This document shows, in pieces, positions 8,199-15,206 of a DNA stretch of 19,186 bases. Location: assembly GCA_036274195.1 (NCBI GenBank), contig DASUGD010000269.1, forward strand, positions 1 through 19,186. Reading direction: 5' to 3'. How positions within the stretch are numbered: the stretch's first letter is position 1; each line of letters starts with the position of its first letter. The notes beneath the pieces were generated by a model. That model had not been told where the DNA came from, made no database searches, and was given only the letters and a program-made list of their open reading frames with translations. Made by a program: the position numbers and the translations under genes. This DNA is from JAJKIV01 sp036274195 (GTDB taxonomy: Bacteria; Gemmatimonadota; Gemmatimonadetes; Gemmatimonadales; Gemmatimonadaceae).

Positions 8199-8789
8199 AT
8201 GCCAGGTGAGGGCGGGGCGGCCGCTCGCGTGACGGTCTGGACGATCGGGCATTCGACCCGCACGGCCGAGGAATTCATCGCCGTGCTGGCCGCACACGAG
8301 ATCGAGGTCGTCGTTGACGTTCGTCGCTTCCCCGGATCTCGGCGCCTGCCGCAGTTTGGCTCGGCGGCGCTCGCGACGTCGCTGCGCGCTGCCGGCGTGA
8401 GCTACCGGTGGATCGAGGCGCTCGGCGGGAGGCGGCGGCCGGATCCGGCGTCGCCTAACGATGCGTGGGAGAACGAGGCGTTTCGCGGGTATGCCGACCA
8501 CACCGCGAGCGAGGAATTTGCCGAGGGGCTGTTCGAATTGCTGATGATCGCCAATGGACTTCGGAGCGCGGTCATGTGCGCGGAGCTGCTCTGGTGGCGG
8601 TGTCATCGCCGCATCATCGCGGACGTGCTCGTAGCGCTGGGCTACGAGGTGCTGCACATTCGTGACGCGGGTGCAGCGGAGCCGCACGAGATCGCACCGC
8701 CAGGTCGACTCGTCGATGGCGTGCTGACCTACGCGTCTCCCGTCGTCCAGCTCGACCTCTACCCCCCGAACCATGGATTCCTGGTTTGA
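8199..8789 (+). CDS. DUF488 family protein
   Basis: This 196-residue protein has the diagnostic DUF488 pattern: TIGHST near 15-20, VDVRRFPGSRRLPQFG near 39-54, and CAELLWWRCHRRIIAD near 127-142, with the conserved Cys127 and Cys135. The family is cytoplasmic and its function is not established. The ATG at 8199 has no strong ribosome site; a GTG at 8229 (VTVWTIGHS) would remove ten low-complexity residues and fits the usual family start, so the true start is open. The end overlaps the start of the next gene by 17 bp, which suggests translational coupling. Confidence 0.85.
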   Translation: MPGEGGAAARVTVWTIGHSTRTAEEFIAVLAAHEIEVVVDVRRFPGSRRLPQFGSAALATSLRAAGVSYRWIEALGGRRRPDPASPNDAWENEAFRGYADHTASEEFAEGLFELLMIANGLRSAVMCAELLWWRCHRRIIADVLVALGYEVLHIRDAGAAEPHEIAPPGRLVDGVLTYASPVVQLDLYPPNHGFLV

Positions 8790-9087
8790 GGTCGCCCTCG
8801 TGGCCACCATCTTCGCGGTCGGCAACATCCTCTTCGGCCACTTCGAGGAACGAACGCCCAAGTGGCGCCGCGTGACGAAGGTGATCCTGTTCCTCGCCGT
8901 CACGCGGCTCATCACCGTGCAGTTCGGGCGGCCCTGGTCCTACCTCGTCATCGCCATCCCGCTACTGCTCGTGCTCGTGGTGCACGGGTGGTGGCTTCCA
9001 CGCCAGGGCATCAACGGCTGGACGGCCGAGCCGAAGGAACGCTATTACAAGTTCCGCGGCTGGACGCTTCCGCCGGACGGTCCATGA
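8773..9087 (+). CDS. Small integral membrane protein of unknown function
   Basis: This 104-residue protein starts 17 bp before the end of the DUF488 gene. Three hydrophobic segments are visible at about 5-21, 34-50 and 55-74 (the last is SYLVIAIPLLLVLVVHGWWL). The C-terminus is polar and aromatic (ERYYKFRGWTLPP). I do not recognise the family. The overlap suggests it is co-translated with DUF488, but that does not reveal its role. Confidence 0.75.
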   Translation: MDSWFEVALVATIFAVGNILFGHFEERTPKWRRVTKVILFLAVTRLITVQFGRPWSYLVIAIPLLLVLVVHGWWLPRQGINGWTAEPKERYYKFRGWTLPPDGP

Positions 9088-9128
9088 GATAAGCTTTGCG
9101 CGCCAACCCACGCGAGCCACCCACACTC

Positions 9129-9136
9129 GGACGAGG
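9129..9136 (+). promoter_or_regulatory. Ribosome binding site fixing the start of the first VOC gene
   Basis: GGACGAGG lies four bases before the ATG at 9141. It favours this ATG over a TTG at 9096 in the same frame. Confidence 0.65.
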
Positions 9137-9140
9137 TTCG

Positions 9141-9575
9141 ATGACCACCGAAGCAACTGTCCCCCAGGCAACCGCCACCGCAGGCGAGGCGCTCGACACG
9201 CGCTCCGTGCTCATTTCCCTGACCACGAAGGACGTCCTACAAAGCGTCGCGTGGTACCGCGACGTGCTGGGATTCACCGTGGACAACATGAGGGAGCGCG
9301 ACGGGAAGCCAGCCGCAGCCACCGTGCGTTCGGGAACCGCCAGGATCTTTCTCAACCAGGATGACGGTGGCCGAGGGTGGGAGCGCACGAAAGGCGAAGG
9401 GTTCTCGATCACGTTCGATACCGCCCAGGACGTCGACGCGATCGCCGAGCGCATCAAGTCGAAGGGCTGGACACTCGCCAAAGAGCCGGCCGACATGCCC
9501 TGGGGTGTTCGCATGCTGCGCGTCGAGGACCCGGACGGCTACCGGCTGAGCATCTGGAGACCGCTGAGCACGTAA
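9141..9575 (+). CDS. VOC superfamily (glyoxalase/bleomycin-resistance fold) protein
   Basis: This 144-residue single VOC domain starts after about 20 disordered residues. It shows the paired beta-alpha-beta-beta-beta layout: VLISLTTKDVLQSVAWYRDVLGF at the start of the first module, and a second module ending VEDPDGYRLSIWRPL, the common closing strand with a candidate metal-ligand Glu in VEDPDG. The family covers glyoxalases, dioxygenases and drug-binding proteins, and the substrate cannot be read from sequence. It is 27 bp upstream of glgB on the same strand but has no obvious functional link to glycogen. Confidence 0.85.
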   Translation: MTTEATVPQATATAGEALDTRSVLISLTTKDVLQSVAWYRDVLGFTVDNMRERDGKPAAATVRSGTARIFLNQDDGGRGWERTKGEGFSITFDTAQDVDAIAERIKSKGWTLAKEPADMPWGVRMLRVEDPDGYRLSIWRPLST

Positions 9576-9602
9576 ACTCGGCAGAAACGCGCCGACACTC
9601 GT

Positions 9603-11603
9603 ATGTTCGGTGGTATGAGTGACGACGTCCTCCTCACCGACTTCGACCTGCACCTCCTCGCCGAGGGCACGCACTACCGGACATACGAGAAGCTTGGTGC
9701 GCACCTGCGAGAGCGAAACGGCGTCACCGGCGTGGATTTCGCCGTCTGGGCGCCTAACGCGACGCAGGTGTCGGTCATCGGCGACTTCAACGGCTGGAGC
9801 CCGCACGCCCACCCACTCACCCGGCGCAGCGAGGCGGGTGTCTGGGAGCGGTTCATCCCCGGTGTGAAGGCCGGGGCGCTCTACAAGTATCGCGTCGTTG
9901 GTCCCGACGGCCGCTCCTTCGGCGAAAAGGCCGACCCGTACGGCTTCGCGGCCGAGATTCGTCCGCAGACGGCTTCGAAGGTCGCGGAGCTCGACGGCTA
10001 CGAGTGGCACGACGCCGACTGGATCGCCGCTCGCGCCACGCACGACGCGAGCACGCACCCGATGTCCATCTACGAGGTCCACCTCGGCTCGTGGCGACGC
10101 AAGCCGGAAGAGAGCGGGCGCTGGCTCACGTACCGCGAGATGGCGCCGCAGCTCGCGGACTACGTCGCGTGGATGGGCTACACGCACGTCGAGCTATTGC
10201 CGGTTACGGAGCACCCCTTCGACGGGTCGTGGGGCTACCAGACGATCGGCTACTACGCGCCGACGAGCCGCTTCGGCGGGCCGCACGATCTCATGTACCT
10301 GATCGACACCCTGCACGAGCGTGGCATCGGTGTGATTCTCGACTGGGTACCCGCGCACTTCCCGCGTGACGGCCATGGGCTCGGCTTCTTCGACGGCACG
10401 CATCTCTACGAGCACGCGAACCCGAAGCTCGGCCTTCACCCGCAGTGGGACACGTTCGTCTTCAACTACGCCCGTCGCGAGGTCCGCAACTTTCTCATCA
10501 GCAACGCGCTCTTCTGGATCCATCGCTACCACGTGGACGGGCTCCGCGTGGACGCCGTCGCGTCGATGCTCTACCTCGACTACGGGCGCAACGCGGGCGA
10601 GTGGATTCCGAATCGCTACGGGGGGCGCGAGAACCTCGAGGCGATCGAGTTCATCCGCCTGCTGAACGACCGCATTCACGCCGAATATCCGGGTGTGCCG
10701 GTGATGGCGGAGGAGTCGACGTCATGGCCGATGGTCACGCGCCCGACGGCTGTCGGTGGGCTGGGCTTCGACTTCAAGTGGAACATGGGGTGGATGCACG
10801 ACATGCTCGAGTACATGTCGCTCGATCCCGTGTATCGGCGGTACCATCACAACCAGATCACGTTCAGCCTGATGTACGCGTACTCGGAGCGCTTCGTCCT
10901 GCCGTTCTCGCACGACGAGGTGGTGCATCTGAAGAAGTCGATGCTGTCGAAGATGCCGGGGGATGTGTGGAAGATGTTCGCGAACCTGCGCGCGCTGTAC
11001 GGCTACATGTTCGGGCATCCGGGCAGGAAGCTCATGTTCATGGGTGACGAGTTCGGGCAGTGGCGCGAATGGAACCACGATTTCAGCCTCGACTGGCACC
11101 TGACGAATGACCCGATGCACGCCGGGCTGCAGCGCTGGGTGCGGGATCTGAACACGGTCTACGCCCGAGAGCCCGCGCTGTACGAGCGCGATGATTCCCC
11201 GGATGGGTTCGAGTGGATCGACTGCAGCGATCACGAGGGGAACGTGGTGAGCTTCGTCAGGCGCGCCGCCGATCCGAATGACATGCTGCTCTTCGTCTGC
11301 AACTTCGCGGCGGTGCCGCGGTACGACTACCGGATAGGGGCGCCGGTGGCCGGCGTGTGGGAGGAGATCCTGAACAGCGATGCCGCGACGTACGGCGGGG
11401 GAGGGCTGGGGAACTTCGGCGCCGTGGAGACGTCGGCGGAGCCACTGCACGGACGCCCGTACTCGCTCAGCCTAACGCTGCCGCCGCTGTCGGTCGTCGC
11501 GTTCCGGGCGCCGCGCATTGCCATAGCTGCCGCTTCGGGGGCGGAGCGTCCGGGCACGGTCGTCGCAGCATCGGCCTCGACACGTCGCTGGAGGGACCTG
11601 TGA
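9603..11603 (+). CDS. glgB: 1,4-alpha-glucan (glycogen) branching enzyme
   Basis: This 666-residue cytoplasmic enzyme makes alpha-1,6 branches in glycogen by cutting an alpha-1,4 chain and transferring it. A CBM48 domain (about 25-120; FAVWAPNATQVSVIGDFNGW) is followed by the GH13 barrel and a C-terminal beta domain. GH13 motifs are complete: ILDWVPAHF (about 245-253), the nucleophile Asp317 in GLRVDAVAS, the acid Glu in MAEEST (about 369-373), and Asp438 in FSHDEVVH. It lacks the extra N-terminal domain of the 728-residue E. coli enzyme, a known shorter form. The start may instead be the ATG at 9615 (MSDDVLL); neither has a good ribosome site. No other glycogen gene is nearby. The stop overlaps the next start (GTGA). 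Confidence 0.95.
   Translation: MFGGMSDDVLLTDFDLHLLAEGTHYRTYEKLGAHLRERNGVTGVDFAVWAPNATQVSVIGDFNGWSPHAHPLTRRSEAGVWERFIPGVKAGALYKYRVVGPDGRSFGEKADPYGFAAEIRPQTASKVAELDGYEWHDADWIAARATHDASTHPMSIYEVHLGSWRRKPEESGRWLTYREMAPQLADYVAWMGYTHVELLPVTEHPFDGSWGYQTIGYYAPTSRFGGPHDLMYLIDTLHERGIGVILDWVPAHFPRDGHGLGFFDGTHLYEHANPKLGLHPQWDTFVFNYARREVRNFLISNALFWIHRYHVDGLRVDAVASMLYLDYGRNAGEWIPNRYGGRENLEAIEFIRLLNDRIHAEYPGVPVMAEESTSWPMVTRPTAVGGLGFDFKWNMGWMHDMLEYMSLDPVYRRYHHNQITFSLMYAYSERFVLPFSHDEVVHLKKSMLSKMPGDVWKMFANLRALYGYMFGHPGRKLMFMGDEFGQWREWNHDFSLDWHLTNDPMHAGLQRWVRDLNTVYAREPALYERDDSPDGFEWIDCSDHEGNVVSFVRRAADPNDMLLFVCNFAAVPRYDYRIGAPVAGVWEEILNSDAATYGGGGLGNFGAVETSAEPLHGRPYSLSLTLPPLSVVAFRAPRIAIAAASGAERPGTVVAASASTRRWRDL
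11590..11595 (+). promoter_or_regulatory. Strong ribosome binding site for the GTG-started membrane protein
   Basis: GGAGGG lies within the end of glgB, four bases before the GTG at 11600. It is the main evidence that this GTG, and not an earlier codon in the open frame reaching back to 11357, is the start. Confidence 0.7.
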
Positions 11604-11971
11604 ATGTCGGCACGCTCCAAGGATTTCTGGCGGTCGAGGCAGTCGCGTTCGCGCTGGCGTCGCTCATTCACGGCGGTCACGTGATTACCGGATATGAGCA
11701 CCGCAACGCGCATATTGCCGAGGCAGTCATCGCGGTCGTCCTCTTTGGCGGGCTGGCCGTTACGGTAGCCACCCCCGCACATGCACGGCGGGCCGGGCTG
11801 CTGAGCCAGTGCTTCGCGTTGTTAGGCACGCTGGTGGGGCTGTTCACGATCGCCGTCGGCGTCGGGCCGCGCACGGTGCCGGACGTGGTGTACCACGCCC
11901 TCATCATTGTTCTCCTCGCCTGCGGCCTGTACTACGCACGGCGGCCAGCAGCACTCGGATCGACTGGCTGA
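11600..11971 (+). CDS. Four-helix integral membrane protein of unknown function
   Basis: This 123-residue protein has a GTG start overlapping the glgB stop by four bases, with a strong ribosome site (GGAGGG) four bases upstream. Four hydrophobic segments lie at about 7-26, 38-58, 66-88 and 96-112. His residues near the first and second helices (LIHGGHVITGYEHRNAHIAE) are a feature worth noting, since they could bind metal or haem, but no known motif is evident. I do not recognise the family. The tight coupling to glgB implies co-expression; any functional tie to glycogen is unproven. Confidence 0.78.
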   Translation: MNVGTLQGFLAVEAVAFALASLIHGGHVITGYEHRNAHIAEAVIAVVLFGGLAVTVATPAHARRAGLLSQCFALLGTLVGLFTIAVGVGPRTVPDVVYHALIIVLLACGLYYARRPAALGSTG

Positions 11972-11986
11972 GCGATCGCCCACAAC

Positions 11987-12081
11987 CTAAGTAGGTGGAC
12001 AAAAGTTCTGTCACATTCAACTGCCGCTCCCAGAGGGAAAACGAGCCCCATTTGTAGCAAAACTTTTGCCCACCTACTTAG
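11987..12081. mobile_element. 95-bp MITE-like inverted-repeat element
   Basis: The 21-bp arms 11987-12007 (starting CTAAGTAGGTGG) and 12061-12081 (ending CCACCTACTTAG) are inverted and match at 20 of 21 bases, with a spacer of 53 bp. The spacer and arms are much richer in A and T than the flanking genes. No coding frame is present. Perfect outer ends with no gene inside are typical of a MITE or a solo pair of transposon ends. No target duplication is evident. It fills most of the 174-bp gap between the glgB pair and the M24 peptidase gene, so it could also act on transcription there. Confidence 0.65.
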
Positions 12082-12145
12082 CTTCACCAGCGCGGGGCTG
12101 CCGAGACTCCTCCGCCGCCGCGTCATCCTTCATTTCAGTCGCCCT

Positions 12146-13597
12146 ATGCTACGAGCCATCCTGGCATTCAGCGCGTTGGGCTTGTCGCTCGTGTTGGCAC
12201 GAGGGATGCCCCTCGCGGCTCGAGCTGGCGTTCCACCCACCGCTCGGGCTCGTTATGCGGCGCGCCGCGCGGCAGCGTACGACCGTCTCGGGTCCAACCT
12301 CCTCGTTGTCTCGTCTCGATGGGCTCCGGCCAGTGCGCGTCAGGCGGGGTTCGACCAGGACGCCACCTTCTACTACTTCACCGGGGCCGAGCGGCTCATC
12401 GGTGCGATACTCGTCCTCGATGGCGCGACTCGACGGGCGGAGGTGTTCGTGCAGAAGCCGAGCCCTGGCAGTCTGGCGGCGATGTCCCAGGCCGACCTCG
12501 GTACGGACCGCGCCGCGAGCCTCGGCGTCGACCGCGTGTCGGACTGGGAGGCGTTCGTGCCCTACGTGGAGCAATGGCTCGGCGGCCATCCACGAGCCGT
12601 GATGTTCGTCGACGACGGCGGAATCGAGGCGACGTTCGCCGGCACACTTGCGACGCCGTTCGACTCGCTGGCGGCCCTGGCCAACCCGCACGCGGCAATC
12701 GGCGCGGCGCTTCGCACACGGTGGCCTAACGCCGCGATCGCGAGCGACACGGTGGTCGCTCCGGTTCTGCGCGCGGTGAAGGACTCGAGCGAGATCGCCG
12801 TGATCCGACGCGTCGCCGCGAACAGCGTGGCGGCGTTCCTCGCAGGTCTGCCTCGCGTTGGCCCCGGCAGGCATCAACGCGATGTCGAAGCCGCCGTCGT
12901 CGAGACCTGCACGAGGCTCGGAGATGGTCCATCCTTTTGGCCGTGGGCCATGAGCGGACCGAACGCCGCGTTCCCGGCGCCGTTCACGGCATTCTTCGAT
13001 CCTCACTCGCTCGATCGCGAGATGAAGTCGGGCGAAGTCGTTCGATACGATCTCGGGTGCAAGGCCGACGGGTACATGGGCGACGTCGGGCGAACACTAC
13101 CGGTGACGGGCACGTTCACTCGCGACCAGCGCGAAGTAGTCGACCTGCTCGTTGCCGCCTACCGCGCGGGTCTCTCCACCATCCGCGACGGTGCGGAGGG
13201 TGAGGCGGGGCTGCTGCGCGCAAGCGCGGCCGAAGCGGCGCGACGCCGCCCTGCAATGCGAACGCCGTTAGGCAGGCACGCCGCGGCGCTCCTGTCCGAA
13301 CCGGATAGTCTCCCGTTCTGGCAGGCGCACGGCATCGGGCTCGACATCGCCGAGCGGCTGCCACGCGTCCTGCGAGCTGGGATGGTGCTCGACTACGAGC
13401 CGATCTTCGTGGTCGACGGTCAGGGATTCTACATGGAGGACATGATCCTGGTCACGAAGACCGGCTACGAGATCCTGACCAGAGGACTCCCGTCGACGGC
13501 TGCCGAGATCGAGCAGGCAATGCGTCGCCGACGTCCCGTTACTTCACCGACCACGTCGTCGACACCCGATTCGTCCCCCCGGCGCCCGGAGCCCTGA
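12146..13597 (+). CDS. Exported M24 family Xaa-Pro aminopeptidase (aminopeptidase P type)
   Basis: This 483-residue protein has an N-terminal export signal (MLRAILAFSALGLSLVLARG, cut probably near residue 26). An aminopeptidase-P N-terminal domain occupies about 32-165 and the pita-bread catalytic domain about 210-455. All five metal ligands are present: Asp302 (RYDLG), Asp313 (MGDVGRT), His395 (QAHGIGLD), Glu418 (DYEPIF) and Glu431 (MEDMIL). It should remove N-terminal residues preceding proline, in the periplasm. The last 20 or so residues are low-complexity Ser/Thr/Pro/Arg, and their DNA is the antisense of a DUF2911 C-terminus (see the relic at 13539-13579). The tail is thus probably a late addition. 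No good ribosome site precedes the ATG. Confidence 0.9.
   Translation: MLRAILAFSALGLSLVLARGMPLAARAGVPPTARARYAARRAAAYDRLGSNLLVVSSRWAPASARQAGFDQDATFYYFTGAERLIGAILVLDGATRRAEVFVQKPSPGSLAAMSQADLGTDRAASLGVDRVSDWEAFVPYVEQWLGGHPRAVMFVDDGGIEATFAGTLATPFDSLAALANPHAAIGAALRTRWPNAAIASDTVVAPVLRAVKDSSEIAVIRRVAANSVAAFLAGLPRVGPGRHQRDVEAAVVETCTRLGDGPSFWPWAMSGPNAAFPAPFTAFFDPHSLDREMKSGEVVRYDLGCKADGYMGDVGRTLPVTGTFTRDQREVVDLLVAAYRAGLSTIRDGAEGEAGLLRASAAEAARRRPAMRTPLGRHAAALLSEPDSLPFWQAHGIGLDIAERLPRVLRAGMVLDYEPIFVVDGQGFYMEDMILVTKTGYEILTRGLPSTAAEIEQAMRRRRPVTSPTTSSTPDSSPRRPEP
13539..13579 (-). pseudogene. Relic C-terminus of a second DUF2911 gene
   Basis: On the minus strand these bases read GTNRVSTTWSVK followed by a TAA stop. 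The intact DUF2911 gene at 14358-14939 ends GTSLVSTTWSVK-stop. At DNA level 36 of 41 bases agree, including a perfect run of 23. Upstream on the minus strand the reading frame continues with no DUF2911 similarity. It lies inside the 3' end of the M24 gene in opposite orientation. It is best read as the surviving tail of a duplicated or replaced copy. Confidence 0.55.
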
Positions 13598-13705
13598 GCG
13601 TCGCCGGTTCTCCGTCAGGTTTTCCCGTATGAGGGCTGACCGTTTTGCCGACTGACGCGCGCGCCGGACGGGATGATAGTTAGGCCGTTGGATGTACGCT
13701 CCCAC

Positions 13706-13712
13706 AGGAGGA
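13706..13712 (+). promoter_or_regulatory. Consensus ribosome binding site
   Basis: AGGAGGA lies seven bases before the ATG at 13720. It selects that codon over a GTG at 13714, which would be too close to the site. Confidence 0.75.
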
Positions 13713-13719
13713 CGTGTCC

Positions 13720-14343
13720 ATGCGTGCCCGCATCCTTCTCTCCCTCGCGGTGCTGTGCGCGGCCCCGCCCGTCGCCGCACAGGCCAGGAAGCCACAGCGC
13801 GACGTCGAACGGTTCGACGTCTCGGGAGTCCCAGCGACGCCCACCAATGAGCGCGAGCGTGAGATCCTTCTTCTCGTCAAGGCTCACAGGAAAGGCGACC
13901 TCACGGACGCCACCCGCATCCACATGCTGCTCGCGGGCTACTACAAGCAGAAGGGCGACGCGGCACGGGCGGACGACTGCAACCTGTTGGCCGCCGACGC
14001 ATACAACACCGCGACGAACAGTGCGCCGGAGACCGCAGGAGCTCCGGGAAAGCCGCCGTTCGAACCGCAGGCAACGTTCCGCCGCACCTTCGTGTATGCC
14101 GACGAGCAACGTGTCGAGCACACGTGGGACTTCTATCTCGACGGGACCTTCAGCCACACGGTGAATAGCGCGGACGGCGCGTCCAGCCCGCCCGAAACGG
14201 GCTGGTACACGCGAGACAAGCGTGAAATGCGGCTGTGGCAGATGCGTCCGACCACCGACCGGACGGTGGATTTCGAGCTGCGCGGGCCCGATGGCAGCGA
14301 CGGCGCGATGATGTCCGGCGTGCTGATGAAGCCGGCCAGCTAG
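13720..14343 (+). CDS. Exported protein of unknown function
   Basis: This 207-residue protein has a clear signal peptide (MRARILLSLAVLCAAPPVAAQA). A helical part at about 40-95 (REREILLLVKAHRKGD, then LLAGYYKQKGDAARADDC) resembles a short tetratricopeptide-like helix pair, but no full repeat is seen. A linker rich in Ala, Pro and Gly follows, then a beta-rich C-terminal part (RRTFVYADEQRVEHTWDFYL to the end) that could be a small lipocalin-like or immunoglobulin-like domain. I do not recognise the family. It faces the DUF2911 gene with only 14 bp between the stops. Confidence 0.82.
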   Translation: MRARILLSLAVLCAAPPVAAQARKPQRDVERFDVSGVPATPTNEREREILLLVKAHRKGDLTDATRIHMLLAGYYKQKGDAARADDCNLLAADAYNTATNSAPETAGAPGKPPFEPQATFRRTFVYADEQRVEHTWDFYLDGTFSHTVNSADGASSPPETGWYTRDKREMRLWQMRPTTDRTVDFELRGPDGSDGAMMSGVLMKPAS

Positions 14344-14360
14344 CCGGACGTACGCGGCTA
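14341..14360. terminator. Short palindrome spanning both convergent stop codons
   Basis: TAGCCG at 14341-14346 and CGGCTA at 14355-14360 form a 6-bp stem across the 14-bp gap. The outer three bases on each side are the TAG stop of one gene. There is no T-run on either strand, so termination by this hairpin is weakly supported. Confidence 0.25.
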
Positions 14361-14939
14361 TTTCACCGACCACGTCGTCGACACGAGACTCGTCCCCCAC
14401 GCCAGCCGAAGCTCCCCCTGCGCCTTCCCCGGCGCCGTCGACGGGATGAGCCAAATCGTTAGGCTCTCGACGGGGTCCGTGATCGGGCGCCGCTTGAGGT
14501 CGACGCGCGCCAGGTCGAGCTCGGGCTTGTACTCGGCCGTCTGGCCTGCCTCCTTCTGGATGATCAGCTTCCAGTCGCCGCGGGTCGGGATCGTGTACAG
14601 CACGTATTTCCCCGCGGGCAGCGTCGCGCCGCCCAGCACCAGGTCGACGCCCGTCGTGAGGGTCGTCGCGTCGTTTGCCCCGGTGCGCCACGGCTTGTCG
14701 TACGGCACGAGGCTGTCGGTGTGAAGCTTCCGGCCGCGCAGGTGCGGCTGGCCATAGTCCAGGACGATGGTGACCGGCGGCGTGGCTGGCGGCGCCTCGG
14801 CCGCGCCTTCCGGGCGCGGCACGGCAAGGGACACGGTGCTGGTGGCGCGGCCACTCGGCGCGGGACGCAGGTCCTGCTGAGCGGCGAGGGCGCCAGGGCC
14901 GAGAAGTGAAAGGGCAAGGACGGCAGGAGCGCAGCGCAT
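14358..14939 (-). CDS. Exported DUF2911 domain protein
   Basis: This 193-residue protein has a signal peptide (MRCAPAVLALSLLGPGALAAQ). The DUF2911 domain spans about 56-193, with the usual landmarks DYGQPHLRGRKL, LVPYDKPWRTGANDATT (about 78-93) and LPAGKYVLYTIP (about 108-118), and closes with SLTIWLIP and GTSLVSTTWSVK. Members are secreted proteins of Bacteroidota, Acidobacteriota and Gemmatimonadota with unknown function. I chose the ATG at 14939 since the alternative, TTG at 14972, would place charged residues ahead of the signal peptide. It is convergent with the unknown exported protein at 13720-14343. Confidence 0.88.
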   Translation of the reverse strand: MRCAPAVLALSLLGPGALAAQQDLRPAPSGRATSTVSLAVPRPEGAAEAPPATPPVTIVLDYGQPHLRGRKLHTDSLVPYDKPWRTGANDATTLTTGVDLVLGGATLPAGKYVLYTIPTRGDWKLIIQKEAGQTAEYKPELDLARVDLKRRPITDPVESLTIWLIPSTAPGKAQGELRLAWGTSLVSTTWSVK

Positions 14940-15067
14940 TGTTGCTGTGGGCTCAGGGTTCTCGAACACCAACCGGGCGGGCGCCCGGCACCTTCACGCC
15001 AAGAAACTCAACCCGTGCGCGGCGAACGTACAGCCCTCCAATGATACCCGGACAGATCCCGTATTGA

Positions 15068-15107
15068 TGACTGGAACTGGTTACAGGTGACTGGAACGGG
15101 TTATTGG
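15068..15107 (+). repeat. Two tandem 20-bp units
   Basis: TGACTGGAACTGGTTACAGG at 15068-15087 is followed directly by TGACTGGAACGGGTTATTGG, with 16 of 20 bases shared. The second unit lies wholly in the left arm of the hairpin repeat at 15079-15195, and the first unit overlaps its edge. Confidence 0.55.
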
Positions 15108-15195
15108 TTATCGAAACTCGGGGATGCCTCTGTGGCGCAAGAAGAGCATCCCGAGGGTTTCGACAACCAATAACCCATACCAGTAACCTGTAACC
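15079..15195. repeat. 117-bp long hairpin-forming inverted repeat
   Basis: Arms 15079-15127 and 15146-15195 are inverted and match at roughly 42 of 50 positions, including GGGTTATTGGTT and TCGAAAC without change, around an 18-nt loop. The sequence is AT-richer than the genes. There is no coding frame. It occupies half of the gap between the divergent DUF2911 and VOC genes and ends 11 bp before the VOC ATG at 15207. As RNA it would fold into a long stem directly before that start. A MITE or intergenic palindromic repeat is the best guess; a regulatory leader hairpin is the alternative. Confidence 0.65.
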
Positions 15196-15206
15196 TGTGG
15201 CTGTTG

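Noticed and set aside
11986..12000. CCTAAGTAGG as another copy of the iterated word
   Set aside because: It is CCTAAG, not CCTAAC, and belongs to the MITE-like arm.
13615..14691. Minus-strand open frame of 358 codons
   Set aside because: It is antisense to the exported protein and out of frame with DUF2911; no recognisable domain.
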